Counted from the first letter of the stretch, positions 1 through 6,594 are shown. The stretch: DNA of 7,477 nucleotides from Acholeplasmataceae bacterium UBA4853 (GCA_002399815.1 DHEJ01000009.1:1576-9052); one strand, 5' to 3'. The notes: generated by a model not told the origin, from the letters alone. Translations and numbers: made by a program.

Positions 1-747
1 ACTTTCTGTTAAATTAATGACTTTATTAATCACAATCGCGTGATTAATTAAGACCTCAGGTCTACCTCCAATAGTAGTTGAATAATACGTATTAATACCG
101 ACTAATTGACCGGTTTCTTTTAAATATAAAGGCGAACCAATCATACCGTAGTTAAGGTTTGTTCCATGGACTAAAATGTTTCCTTGAATTCCCATGATTG
201 CTGCAGGATTAGATAAGTAATTATAGTATCCATTAGAAATTGGTGTACCAATTGAAAATATTTGTCTGGTATCAATACTTGAAATATCTTCTAATGGTAA
301 CATTTCAACAGCTGTTAAATCTTCATTGGATTGAAATCTAACAACTGCAATATCTTCATCACTTGCATAGGTTAATTTTGGATTTAAAACACTACCATCA
401 ACTTGAGTTGTTGGCGTTACTAAGACCTTAACAACTAACGATTTTGTAACAACAGACTGCGTTGTTATGGCATGATAAATAAACCCAAATCCAGATGCTT
501 CCTTTTTAACAATTACAGCAGAACCTCTAACAATTACAGATTCTAAACCTTCAGTATATGTATTTGAAATAGCTACACTAGATGATTTTAAAATTTTAAC
601 CATTTCAACAAATTCTGATTCAGTTAATGTTAATTCAGGCGCGTAAACATCCGGTCTTAAATTATCATAAATATTTTGATATGTGGCACAACCTACCAGT
701 AAAAAAAGACTTAATAAACCTAATGTAAGAACCCATATTTTTTTCAT
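1..747 (-). CDS. Trypsin/HtrA-like lipoprotein, probable pseudoprotease (3' end outside window)
   Basis: This reading frame stays open from ATG at 747 to the left edge (249 codons, no stop), so the C-terminus is missing. Residues 1-20 form a lipoprotein signal: MKK, a hydrophobic stretch, then the lipobox LVGC with Cys20, so the mature protein should be lipid-anchored outside the membrane. The rest resembles the S1 chymotrypsin/HtrA fold: GSAVIV (75-80) matches the GSGVI strand, DEDIAVVRF (130-138) matches the DLAVLK strand, and GMIGSPL followed by GQLVGINT (201-220) matches GNSGGPL...GEVIGINT. By this hand alignment the catalytic His is Ser98 (TTQSVV for TNNHVV) and the nucleophile Ser is Ile203, while Asp132 is kept. 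Proteolysis is therefore unlikely; a binding or scaffold role is inference. The start overlaps the tatD stop (ATGA), with GGAG 8 nt upstream, so translation is probably coupled. Fold assignment is fairly confident, function unknown. Confidence 0.8.
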   Translation of the reverse strand, partial: MKKIWVLTLGLLSLFLLVGCATYQNIYDNLRPDVYAPELTLTESEFVEMVKILKSSSVAISNTYTEGLESVIVRGSAVIVKKEASGFGFIYHAITTQSVVTKSLVVKVLVTPTTQVDGSVLNPKLTYASDEDIAVVRFQSNEDLTAVEMLPLEDISSIDTRQIFSIGTPISNGYYNYLSNPAAIMGIQGNILVHGTNLNYGMIGSPLYLKETGQLVGINTYYSTTIGGRPEVLINHAIVINKVINLTES

Positions 748-1508
748 ATCTTTTGCTCCAATCCAAAGAGTTTATGTGCATTATCTGAAGTTGTTTTAGC
801 AACAACTTCACTTGAAACATCTTTAATCTTTCCAACCATCTCACAAACATACTTCGTGTAACCCGGTTCATTTCTTTTACCTCTAAAAGGTACTGGTGTT
901 AAATAAGGTGAATCAGTTTCAAGTAACATATGATCTAGTGATATATGTTTAACAATTTCTTTTAATGTTTCTGCCTTAGGAAAAGTAACAACACCACCAA
1001 TACCAATATATAACCCTAAATCAATAACCTTTAAAGCATCTTCTAAACTACTAGAAAATGCATGAAACACACCTTTAACTTTTCCTTTATAGGGTTTAAT
1101 AATTTCATAAGCTTCATTAAATGAATCTCTGGTATGAATAATTAAAGGTAAGTTATATTTTATGCTTATTTCTATATGTTTAATAAAATATGCTTTCTGT
1201 TTATCTAAATTTGTTTTATCCCAGTATAAATCAATACCGGTTTCACCAACTGCTACAACCTTCTTATGGTCTAATAAAGGTATGATAGCATTAAAATCTG
1301 CATGTTCAACATCACAAGGATGAATACCGATTGCACCATATAAACCATCATATGTCTCAATTAATTCGATTGTTTTATCATTATGGTAACTATCCATACC
1401 AACAACAATCATCTTTGAAACATCAAGTTCAATAGCACGTTTAATCACTTCATTTAAATCTTGATCAAATGCTTTTGTATTTATATGACAATGTGTATCA
1501 ACAATCAT
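744..1508 (-). CDS. tatD: TatD family metal-dependent hydrolase (DNase)
   Basis: A 254-aa cytoplasmic TIM-barrel metallohydrolase of the TatD/YcfH/YabD family, known as 3'-5' DNases linked to DNA repair and quality control. The metal ligands are visible: HxH in VDTHCHIN (His6, His8), Glu89 in VGETGID, His125 in IIHTRD, His149 in GVFHAFS and Asp199 in LLETDSPYL. The family signature GIHP is at 61-64. Length is normal for the family (about 255 aa). The start at 1508 was chosen because MIVDTHCHIN is the canonical N-terminus and is preceded by AAGGA 9 nt upstream; a longer frame to 1580 would read through the tuf terminator. The stop TGA at 746-744 overlaps the ATG of the downstream lipoprotein gene, so the two form an operon. 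An extended -10 lies just upstream, so the gene has its own promoter after tuf. The exact substrate is not visible from sequence. Confidence 0.95.
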   Translation of the reverse strand: MIVDTHCHINTKAFDQDLNEVIKRAIELDVSKMIVVGMDSYHNDKTIELIETYDGLYGAIGIHPCDVEHADFNAIIPLLDHKKVVAVGETGIDLYWDKTNLDKQKAYFIKHIEISIKYNLPLIIHTRDSFNEAYEIIKPYKGKVKGVFHAFSSSLEDALKVIDLGLYIGIGGVVTFPKAETLKEIVKHISLDHMLLETDSPYLTPVPFRGKRNEPGYTKYVCEMVGKIKDVSSEVVAKTTSDNAHKLFGLEQKI

Positions 1509-1533
1509 TTTTAACCATCCTTTGATTAAAACT

Positions 1534-1542
1534 ATTATAGCA
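1534..1542 (-). promoter_or_regulatory. Extended -10 promoter for tatD-lipoprotein operon
   Basis: The minus strand reads TG-C-TATAAT, a perfect extended -10, at 1542-1534. Transcription would start near 1527, giving a leader of about 19 nt that already carries the ribosome binding site (AAAGGATGG, 1523-1515). No good -35 is present at 17 nt; a TTGAAA at 1567-1562 is 22 nt away and lies in the loop and stem of the tuf terminator. Extended -10 promoters can work without a -35. Confidence 0.65.
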
Positions 1543-1544
1543 CG

Positions 1545-1577
1545 AAAACAAAAAGGACTTCTTTCAAAAAGAAGTCC
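1545..1577 (-). terminator. Rho-independent terminator of the str operon (after tuf)
   Basis: The minus strand forms a 10-bp stem, GGACTTCTTT / AAAGAAGTCC, with a 3-nt loop (TTG), followed by TTTTTGTTTT. It begins 20 nt after the tuf stop codon and separates the translation operon from tatD. Confidence 0.93.
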
Positions 1578-1597
1578 CAAATGGTTATTTATATAAA

Positions 1598-2785
1598 TTA
1601 GTCAGCTAAGACTTTAACAACTGAACCTGATGCAACAGTTCTTCCACCTTCACGAATTGAGAACTTAGTTCCTTCTTCAAGTGCAATTGGGTGAATTAAC
1701 TCTACAGTAACTTCAGCATTATCACCAGGCATAATCATTTCTGTGCCTTCTTTTAATGTGATGATACCTGTAATATCAGTAGTTCTGAAGTAGAATTGAG
1801 GACGGTAGTTTGAGAAAAACGCTGTATGACGTCCACCTTCTTCTTTAGATAATACGTAGATTTGAGCTGAGAATTTAGCATGAGGTTTAACTGAACCTGG
1901 TTTAGCTAAAACTTGTCCACGTTCGATATTTGAACGGTCAACACCACGTAGTAAAGTACCAACGTTGTCTCCAGCTTCTGCTTGATCTAGTAATTTTCTA
2001 AACATTTCAACACCTGTTACAGTAGTTGATTGAGTGTCTTTAATACCAACGATTTCAACTGGGTCACCAACTTTAACGATACCACGGTCAACACGACCAG
2101 TAGCAACAGTTCCACGACCTGTAATTGTAAATACGTCTTCAACTGGCATTAAGAATGGTTTGTCAGTAGCACGAACTGGTTGATCGATGTAGCTATCTAC
2201 AGCTGCCATTAATTCTTCGATCTTACCAACCCATGGTTGTTTACCTTCTAAAGCGCCTAAAGCAGATCCACGGATAACTGGAATATCATCACCTGGGAAA
2301 TCGAAGTATGATAATAATTCTCTAACTTCCATTTCAACTAAGTCTAATAATTCTTCGTCTTCAACTAAATCAGCTTTGTTTAAGAATACAACTAACTTAG
2401 GCACACCAACTTGGCGTGATAATAAGATGTGTTCTCTTGTTTGTGGCATTGGACCATCCGCTGCAGAAACTACTAAAATAGCTCCGTCCATTTGAGCAGC
2501 ACCTGTAATCATGTTTTTAACATAGTCGGCGTGTCCTGGGCAGTCAACGTGTGCATAGTGTCTTGTAGCTGTTTCGTATTCTACGTGAGAAGCATTAATG
2601 GTAATACCGCGTTCTTTTTCTTCTGGTGCAGCATCAATTTGAGAGTAGTCTCTTTTTTCAGCTAAACCTTTACCTGCTAATACAGATGTAATAGCAGCAG
2701 TTAATGTTGTTTTTCCATGGTCAACGTGGCCGATAGTACCAATGTTAACATGGGGTTTTGTTCTGTTATACTTTTGTTTTGCCAT
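1598..2785 (-). CDS. tuf: Translation elongation factor Tu
   Basis: EF-Tu (395 aa, full length) is the cytoplasmic GTPase that brings aminoacyl-tRNA to the ribosomal A site. GTPase motifs are intact: P-loop GHVDHGKT (19-26), switch I RGITI with Thr62, DCPGH (81-85) with the catalytic His85, NKAD (136-139) and GSAL (173-176). Domains II and III follow, with the GRGTVATGRVDRG region and the conserved YRPQFYFRTTD segment. The start at 2785 (MAKQKYNRTKPHVNIGTIGH) has a strong AGGAGG 10 nt upstream. It is the last gene of the operon, 87 nt after fusA, and is followed by a strong terminator. The gap before it contains a TATAAT, so a tuf-specific promoter is possible; no terminator is seen in that gap. 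Only one tuf copy is in the window. Confidence 0.99.
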   Translation of the reverse strand: MAKQKYNRTKPHVNIGTIGHVDHGKTTLTAAITSVLAGKGLAEKRDYSQIDAAPEEKERGITINASHVEYETATRHYAHVDCPGHADYVKNMITGAAQMDGAILVVSAADGPMPQTREHILLSRQVGVPKLVVFLNKADLVEDEELLDLVEMEVRELLSYFDFPGDDIPVIRGSALGALEGKQPWVGKIEELMAAVDSYIDQPVRATDKPFLMPVEDVFTITGRGTVATGRVDRGIVKVGDPVEIVGIKDTQSTTVTGVEMFRKLLDQAEAGDNVGTLLRGVDRSNIERGQVLAKPGSVKPHAKFSAQIYVLSKEEGGRHTAFFSNYRPQFYFRTTDITGIITLKEGTEMIMPGDNAEVTVELIHPIALEEGTKFSIREGGRTVASGSVVKVLAD

Positions 2786-2811
2786 GACGCAAAATCCTCC
2801 TATAATTTATC

Positions 2812-2817
2812 ATTATA
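2812..2817 (-). promoter_or_regulatory. Possible internal -10 element upstream of tuf
   Basis: TATAAT is read on the minus strand in the 87-nt fusA-tuf gap, 26 nt before the tuf start codon. No convincing -35 stands at 16-18 nt; a TTGATA at 2833-2828 is only 10 nt away. The gap is very AT-rich, so a chance hexamer is plausible. If real, it would let EF-Tu be made in excess of EF-G. Confidence 0.3.
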
Positions 2818-2872
2818 ATTCATAATCTATCAATGATTATTTTATCATATTACTATTTTTTTGTGAAGTGGA

Positions 2873-4945
2873 TTAGTTTGAACCACGTTTTTTAACAATT
2901 TCTTCTTGGATTGTTTTTGGAACTTTTTGGTAATGGTGGAATTGCATTACGAATACTGCACGACCTTGCGTGTTAGAACGTAATGAAGTTGCATAACCAA
3001 ACATTTCAGATAGTGGAACGTATGCACGAATAGCAATCGCATTTCCTCTACCTTCTTGACTCTCTAATTGACCACGGCGTGATGTTAAGTCCCCAATAAC
3101 GTTACCTACGTAATCGTTAGGCGTAACAACTTCAACGTCCATAATCGGTTCAAGAATCGCTGCTTGACCTTTAGTCTTAGTATCCTTTAATGCAAGACTT
3201 GCTGCAATCTTAAATGCCATTTCTGAAGAGTCGACTTCATGATATGAACCGAATGTTAAGGTTGCTTTAATATCTACAACTGGGAAACCAGCTAAAATAC
3301 CACCAGGTAATGCTTCTTCTAATCCTTTTAATACGGATGGAATATATTCTCTAGGAATTACCCCACCAACAATCTTATCAACGAATTCAAAACCTTTACC
3401 AGGATTTGGTTCGAAATTAATGACAACGTGTCCATATTGTCCACGGCCACCTGATTGACGTACGAATTTAGATTCGATTTGAGCAGGTACTGTAATAGTT
3501 TCACGGTAAGATACTTGAGGTTCAGCAACGTTAGCTTCTACCTTAAATTCTCTTCTCATACGGTCAACTAATACATCTAAGTGTAACTCACCCATACCAG
3601 CAATAATTGTTTGACCAGTTTCTGTATTGGTATACGTTTTAAATGTTGGATCTTCTTCAGCAAGTTTTGCTAAAGCTTGTCCCATCTTATCTTGGTCATT
3701 TTTAGTTTTAGGTTCAACTGCAACTTCAATAACCGGTTCTGGGAAGTTCATTGATTCTAAGATGATATCATCACCTTCAAGTGCTAATGTATTACCAGTT
3801 GTTGTTGATTTTAAACCAACAGCAGCAGCAATATCACCAGAATACACTTCACTAATTTCTAAACGTGTATTGGCATGCATTTGAAGAATACGGCCAAATC
3901 TTTCTCTAACGTCCTTAGTTGTATTTTGTACATAAGAACCTGAAGTGATTTTACCGGAATATACTCTAAAGAATGTAAGTTTTCCAACAAATGGGTCTGT
4001 CATAACTTTGAATGCTAAAGCTGTAAATGGTTCTTCATCTGAAGGGTGTCTTAAGATTTCATTACCTTCTGAGTCATGACCAACAACTGCATCAATATCA
4101 ATTGGTGAAGGTAAGTAATCAACAACTGCGTCTAATACTTTTCTAACACCTTTATTTTTAAATGATGATCCACATACTACTGGGAAGAAATGAACAGATA
4201 ACACACCCTTACGGATAGCTTTCTTTAATAGTTCAACGGAGATTTCTCCACCGTCTAAATATGTATTCATTAATTCATCATTATATTCAGCAACTGCTTC
4301 AATTAATTCTGTTCTTAATTGTTTTGCTGATTCTAATAAATTTGCTGGAATTTCAATTTCAGTTGTTGTTTCTTCTTGATCACCAGAATACATATATGCT
4401 TTCATTGTCACTAAGTCAATAATTCCATTGAAATCATTTTCTGTACCGATTGGTAATTGAATTGCATTTGCCTTAACACCTAAACGGTTATGAATCGTTT
4501 TAATAGCGTGTTTAAAGTCAGCACCGATCTTGTCCATTTTATTAACATAAACAATTCTTGGTACTTTATATTCTGTTGCTTGTCTCCAAACTGTTTCAGT
4601 TTGAGGTTCAACACCTGCTTGAGCATCAATTACTGTCACAGCACCATCAAGTACTCTTAATGAACGAGACACTTCAACCGTGAAGTCGACGTGACCTGGA
4701 GTATCAATAATGTTAACTCTGTGATCTTTCCATACTGCAGTTGTTGCAGCAGAAGTAATTGTGATTCCACGTTCTTGTTCTTGTTCCATCCAGTCCATTT
4801 GTGAAGCACCATCATGTGTTTCACCGATTTTATGGATTTTACCTGTATGGTATAAGATACGCTCAGTTGTAGTCGTTTTACCGGCATCGATGTGAGCCAT
4901 GATTCCGATATTACGCGTCATTTTTAATGCAAATTGACGTGGCAT
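2873..4945 (-). CDS. fusA: Translation elongation factor G
   Basis: EF-G (690 aa, normal length) is the GTPase that drives tRNA-mRNA translocation and, with the ribosome recycling factor, ribosome recycling. Motifs: P-loop AHIDAGKT (17-24), switch I RGITI (59-63), DTPGH (81-85), NKMD (135-138), then domains II and III. The domain III segment GMGELHLDVLVDR, the domain IV segment GGRGQYGHV and the C-terminal domain V follow in order. The start at 4945 (MPRQFALKMTRNIGIMAHID) aligns with canonical EF-G N-termini, and a ribosome binding site AGAAGGGAG lies about 9 nt upstream, overlapping the rpsG stop codon. The gap to rpsG is only 17 nt, so co-translation in one operon is expected. It is a canonical EF-G rather than a TetM-type or mitochondrial-type paralogue, judged from operon position and the uninterrupted motif set. 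Confidence 0.99.
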   Translation of the reverse strand: MPRQFALKMTRNIGIMAHIDAGKTTTTERILYHTGKIHKIGETHDGASQMDWMEQEQERGITITSAATTAVWKDHRVNIIDTPGHVDFTVEVSRSLRVLDGAVTVIDAQAGVEPQTETVWRQATEYKVPRIVYVNKMDKIGADFKHAIKTIHNRLGVKANAIQLPIGTENDFNGIIDLVTMKAYMYSGDQEETTTEIEIPANLLESAKQLRTELIEAVAEYNDELMNTYLDGGEISVELLKKAIRKGVLSVHFFPVVCGSSFKNKGVRKVLDAVVDYLPSPIDIDAVVGHDSEGNEILRHPSDEEPFTALAFKVMTDPFVGKLTFFRVYSGKITSGSYVQNTTKDVRERFGRILQMHANTRLEISEVYSGDIAAAVGLKSTTTGNTLALEGDDIILESMNFPEPVIEVAVEPKTKNDQDKMGQALAKLAEEDPTFKTYTNTETGQTIIAGMGELHLDVLVDRMRREFKVEANVAEPQVSYRETITVPAQIESKFVRQSGGRGQYGHVVINFEPNPGKGFEFVDKIVGGVIPREYIPSVLKGLEEALPGGILAGFPVVDIKATLTFGSYHEVDSSEMAFKIAASLALKDTKTKGQAAILEPIMDVEVVTPNDYVGNVIGDLTSRRGQLESQEGRGNAIAIRAYVPLSEMFGYATSLRSNTQGRAVFVMQFHHYQKVPKTIQEEIVKKRGSN

Positions 4946-4962
4946 AAGTTATTGCTCCCTTC

Positions 4963-5433
4963 TTAAAAACGGTAGTGAGCGAATGCTTTGTTCGCTTCTG
5001 CCATTCTGTGTACTTCTTCGCGCTTCTTAACAGCAGCCCCTTGGCCCTGAGAAGCATCTAAGATTTCTTTTGCTAATCTTTCTTCCATTGTCTTTTCATG
5101 ACGTAGTTTAGCATATAATACTAACCATCTTAAAGCTAATGCTTGACGTCTTTCTGGTCTAACTTCAACTGGTACTTGATAGTTTTGACCACCGATACGG
5201 CGCGCTCTAACTTCTAAGATTGGTGATATATTATTTAATGCTTCGTTAAATACATCAATTGGTTCACGACCTGTTTGGTCTTTAATACGATTTAAAGCAC
5301 CGTATAATATACTTTGTGCAGTTCCTTTTTTTCCGTCTTCCATAATTGTATTCACAATACGTGTAATTAATTTGGAGTTGTAAATCGGATCTGGTAATAC
5401 ATCACGTTTAACGATGTGTCCTTTACGTGGCAT
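4963..5433 (-). CDS. rpsG: 30S ribosomal protein S7
   Basis: S7 is a primary 16S rRNA binding protein that nucleates assembly of the 30S head and sits near the E site. The protein reads MPRKGHIVKRDVLPDPIYNS at its start, contains the family core GGQNYQVPVEVRPERR and ends with the HRMAEANKAFAHYRF tail. Starting at ATG 5433 gives 156 aa, the usual bacterial length. An in-frame GTG at 5442 would add only three residues (MNN) and sits inside the ribosome binding site that serves the ATG, so it was rejected. It lies 62 nt after rpsL and 17 nt before fusA. In E. coli, S7 represses the str operon by binding the rpsL-rpsG gap; no strong hairpin is evident in the equivalent gap here. Confidence 0.98.
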   Translation of the reverse strand: MPRKGHIVKRDVLPDPIYNSKLITRIVNTIMEDGKKGTAQSILYGALNRIKDQTGREPIDVFNEALNNISPILEVRARRIGGQNYQVPVEVRPERRQALALRWLVLYAKLRHEKTMEERLAKEILDASQGQGAAVKKREEVHRMAEANKAFAHYRF

Positions 5434-5441
5434 ATTGTTCA

Positions 5442-5452
5442 CCTTCTTCCTT
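5442..5452 (-). promoter_or_regulatory. Ribosome binding site that fixes the rpsG start
   Basis: The minus strand reads AAGGAAGAAGG, ending 8 nt before ATG 5433. This spacing is right for the ATG, whereas the upstream GTG at 5442-5440 overlaps the motif, so the ATG gives the true N-terminus. Confidence 0.8.
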
Positions 5453-5495
5453 TCAATTTTTCTTTTAATTTTGGTTTAAAACTTGGTACTAATTT

Positions 5496-5921
5496 TTACT
5501 TCTTTTTTGCTGCTTTTGGACGTTTAGCACCGTATTTGGATCTACCCTGCTTGCGGTTTGCAACACCAGTAGCATCTAAGGTTCCACGTACGATATGGTA
5601 TCTTACTCCTGGTAAGTCCTTCACACGTCCACCACGAACAAGTACTACGGAGTGTTCTTGTAGTGAGTGTCCTACGCCTGGGATATAAGCTGTTACTTCA
5701 GTTCCGTTTGATAATCTTACACGCGCATATTTACGTAATGCGGAGTTAGGTTTCTTAGGAGTCATTGTTGTAACACGAGTACATACACCACGTTTTTGAG
5801 GAGAAGCATAATTTGATTCAGCTTTCTTTAGGGTATTAAAACCGTATTGAAGTGCTGGAGATTTACTCTTATAGTTCTTATCTTCACGTTGTGTTGTAAT
5901 TAATTGTGATATGGTAGGCAT
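5496..5921 (-). CDS. rpsL: 30S ribosomal protein S12
   Basis: S12 (141 aa) lies at the decoding centre and controls accuracy of codon reading. It begins MPTISQLI and contains TTMTPKKPNSALRKYARVRL and VKDLPGVRYHIVRGTLDATG. The extra segment around residues 15-35 gives the longer Gram-positive form. Lys56 and Lys101, the positions equivalent to the streptomycin-resistance sites K42/K43 and K87/K88 of E. coli, are both Lys, the sensitive state as far as S12 is concerned. Asp102 is the residue that RimO methylthiolates in some bacteria. The C-terminus is strongly basic (AKRPKAAKKK). An AAGGA lies 9 nt before the ATG. It is the first gene of the operon, behind a consensus promoter and a structured leader. 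No L7Ae-like gene lies next to it, unlike in Bacillus. Confidence 0.99.
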   Translation of the reverse strand: MPTISQLITTQREDKNYKSKSPALQYGFNTLKKAESNYASPQKRGVCTRVTTMTPKKPNSALRKYARVRLSNGTEVTAYIPGVGHSLQEHSVVLVRGGRVKDLPGVRYHIVRGTLDATGVANRKQGRSKYGAKRPKAAKKK

Positions 5922-5938
5922 TTTCTAGTTTCCTTTCT

Positions 5939-6026
5939 TGAAACACATTGCCAAGTGTTTCATTATTGACATTTTGGCTTAATAAAGCCAATATTTAGAT
6001 GTTGATTGTGAAATATAATTCACACC
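5939..6026 (-). ncRNA. Structured 5' leader of rpsL mRNA, three hairpins
   Basis: The predicted transcript starts near 6027-6026 and has about 105 nt before rpsL. Three stems can be read on the minus strand: TGTGAA/TTCACA (6024-6007) almost at the 5' end, TTGGCTT/AAGCCAA with a TATT loop (5991-5974), and TGAAACAC/GTGTTTCA with loop TTGGCAAT (5962-5939), which ends 3 nt before the ribosome binding site (5935-5931). The loop of the third contains TTGGC, complementary to GCCAA in the 3' arm of the second, so alternative or pseudoknot pairing is possible. An autoregulatory role for S12 or S7 is inference; the structure does not match a leader I can name. Confidence 0.5.
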
Positions 6027-6032
6027 TTTTAT

Positions 6033-6061
6033 ATTATATGTTTTTGTACGATTTTTGTCAA
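6033..6061 (-). promoter_or_regulatory. Consensus sigma-A promoter of the str operon
   Basis: The minus strand carries TTGACA (6061-6056), a 17-nt spacer, and TATAAT (6038-6033). Both boxes and the spacing match the housekeeping consensus exactly, as expected for a strongly expressed translation operon. Start of transcription is predicted at 6027 or 6026. Confidence 0.93.
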
Positions 6062-6062
6062 G

Positions 6063-6107
6063 ATTTATGTAATTATTTTTTTATGAATTCTTTGGATTCA
6101 CATAAAT
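6063..6107 (-). repeat. Inverted repeat directly upstream of the rpsL -35 box
   Basis: Minus-strand arms ATTTATGTGA (6107-6098) and TTACATAAAT (6072-6063) are complementary over 10 bp with one G-U pair, separated by 25 nt. The inner arm ends one base before the -35 box. There is no T tract as in a terminator. It could be an operator or UP-element region, or chance in AT-rich DNA. Confidence 0.35.
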
Positions 6108-6204
6108 AACTATCTTACAATGAGTTTTAACTTTTTAAGTATGAGTCTGTTATTCCTCTTCTGTTAGAATTAAAAAAACTAAAAAATAACGCTTTGTCTT
6201 ACTA
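6108..6204. other. Noncoding gap between GNAT gene and str operon
   Basis: Between the GNAT terminator and the inverted repeat before the rpsL promoter, no reading frame with a start codon and ribosome binding site was found on either strand. The stretch is AT-rich with homopolymer runs. With the neighbouring leader, promoter and inverted repeat it makes up a gap of about 312 nt between genes. Confidence 0.6.
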
Positions 6205-6207
6205 TAG

Positions 6208-6236
6208 ATAAAAATAGATTGCATTCTTGCAATCTA
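6208..6236 (-). terminator. Terminator overlapping the GNAT stop codon
   Basis: A 9-bp stem TAGATTGCA / TGCAATCTA with a 4-nt loop (AGAA) is followed on the minus strand by TTTTTAT. The first three bases of the stem are the TAG stop codon of the GNAT gene. The other strand also has a T run after the stem, so it may work in both directions. Confidence 0.88.
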
Positions 6237-6509
6237 CTTTTTATACCAAATATCGTGATAACTTGAATCTGATTCGAATAATTTGAGTGCATATGGACAC
6301 ACAGGATCTATTTTCATACCTTCATTTTTGGCATGTAATACGACTTGATCCACTAACTTTTTAGCTATCCCTTGACCTCTTAGGCTTGGGTCTACCCAGG
6401 TATGATCGAGTGCATAAACCAAATCCTTTGTCTTTCTAAATGTAACCTCAGCAACTAATTTACCATGATCATCTAATTGGTAATATCTACCTTTTTCATA
6501 TAAAAACAT
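6234..6509 (-). CDS. Small GNAT-type N-acetyltransferase (COG2388/Acetyltransf_CG-like)
   Basis: A 91-aa protein that looks like the minimal GNAT fold of the COG2388 group (NATD1/YjdJ-like). An N-terminal strand region (MFLYEKGRYYQLDDHGKLVAEVTFRK) leads to the HTWVDPSLRGQGIAKKLV segment (36-53), in which RGQGIA is the acetyl-CoA pyrophosphate-binding loop. The IDPVCPYALKLFE segment (67-79) is typical of this subgroup, where the Cys is conserved. The length matches these compact members, so it is not a truncated larger GNAT. It is probably cytoplasmic; the acceptor substrate is unknown for most of the family. ATG 6509 has AGGAGG 8 nt upstream and a TATAAT just before that. It appears to be a single-gene unit, possibly also reached through the attenuator-like leader upstream. 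Confidence 0.88.
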   Translation of the reverse strand: MFLYEKGRYYQLDDHGKLVAEVTFRKTKDLVYALDHTWVDPSLRGQGIAKKLVDQVVLHAKNEGMKIDPVCPYALKLFESDSSYHDIWYKK

Positions 6510-6532
6510 CGTTATAACCTCCTGTAACTTCC

Positions 6533-6538
6533 ATTATA
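6533..6538 (-). promoter_or_regulatory. -10 element for the GNAT gene
   Basis: TATAAT on the minus strand, 23 nt before the GNAT start codon, gives a leader of about 17 nt that still contains AGGAGG (6523-6518). The -35 region is poor and falls in the T-rich tail of the preceding terminator. Confidence 0.5.
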
Positions 6539-6551
6539 CTTCATTAATCAT

Positions 6552-6587
6552 ATAAGAAAAGGACCAACACGTTTTGTTGATCCTTTT
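6552..6587 (-). terminator. Terminator between membrane-protein and GNAT genes
   Basis: The minus-strand RNA forms a 13-bp stem, AAAAGGATCAACA / TGTTGGTCCTTTT, with a 5-nt loop and one G-U pair, followed by a T-rich tail (CTTAT). On the plus strand the same site has a C/A mismatch, so the minus direction is better, although the plus side has a longer T run. It ends the upstream membrane-protein transcript, or acts as an attenuator for the GNAT gene. Confidence 0.8.
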
Positions 6588-6594
6588 TTGATAG

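Noticed and set aside
744..746. TGA read as tryptophan (Mycoplasma code)
   Set aside because: TGA ends tatD exactly where the next gene starts, and tryptophans in EF-Tu and EF-G are encoded by TGG.
665..871. 68-aa frame on the minus strand across the tatD/lipoprotein junction
   Set aside because: It lies in another frame over two well-supported genes and has no recognisable motif.
1509..1580. Possible 24-residue N-terminal extension of TatD beginning at 1580
   Set aside because: It would be encoded by the tuf terminator stem and the tatD promoter, and it precedes the canonical MIVDTHCH start that has a good ribosome binding site.
2786..2872. Terminator between fusA and tuf
   Set aside because: No GC-containing stem followed by a T tract is present on the minus strand, only AT-rich sequence with weak symmetry.
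3627..3884. 85-aa plus-strand frame inside fusA
   Set aside because: Antisense shadow of a highly conserved gene, with no domain or ribosome binding site evidence.
4657..4887. 76-aa minus-strand frame inside the EF-G GTPase domain
   Set aside because: Out-of-frame shadow of fusA, whose motifs are intact in the true frame.
5434..5442. GTG start for rpsG giving MNN before MPRKGH
   Set aside because: The GTG overlaps the ribosome binding site of the ATG, and 156 aa from the ATG is the usual S7 length.
5416..5688. 90-aa plus-strand frame antisense to rpsL and rpsG
   Set aside because: Antisense shadow of two ribosomal protein genes and the gap between them.
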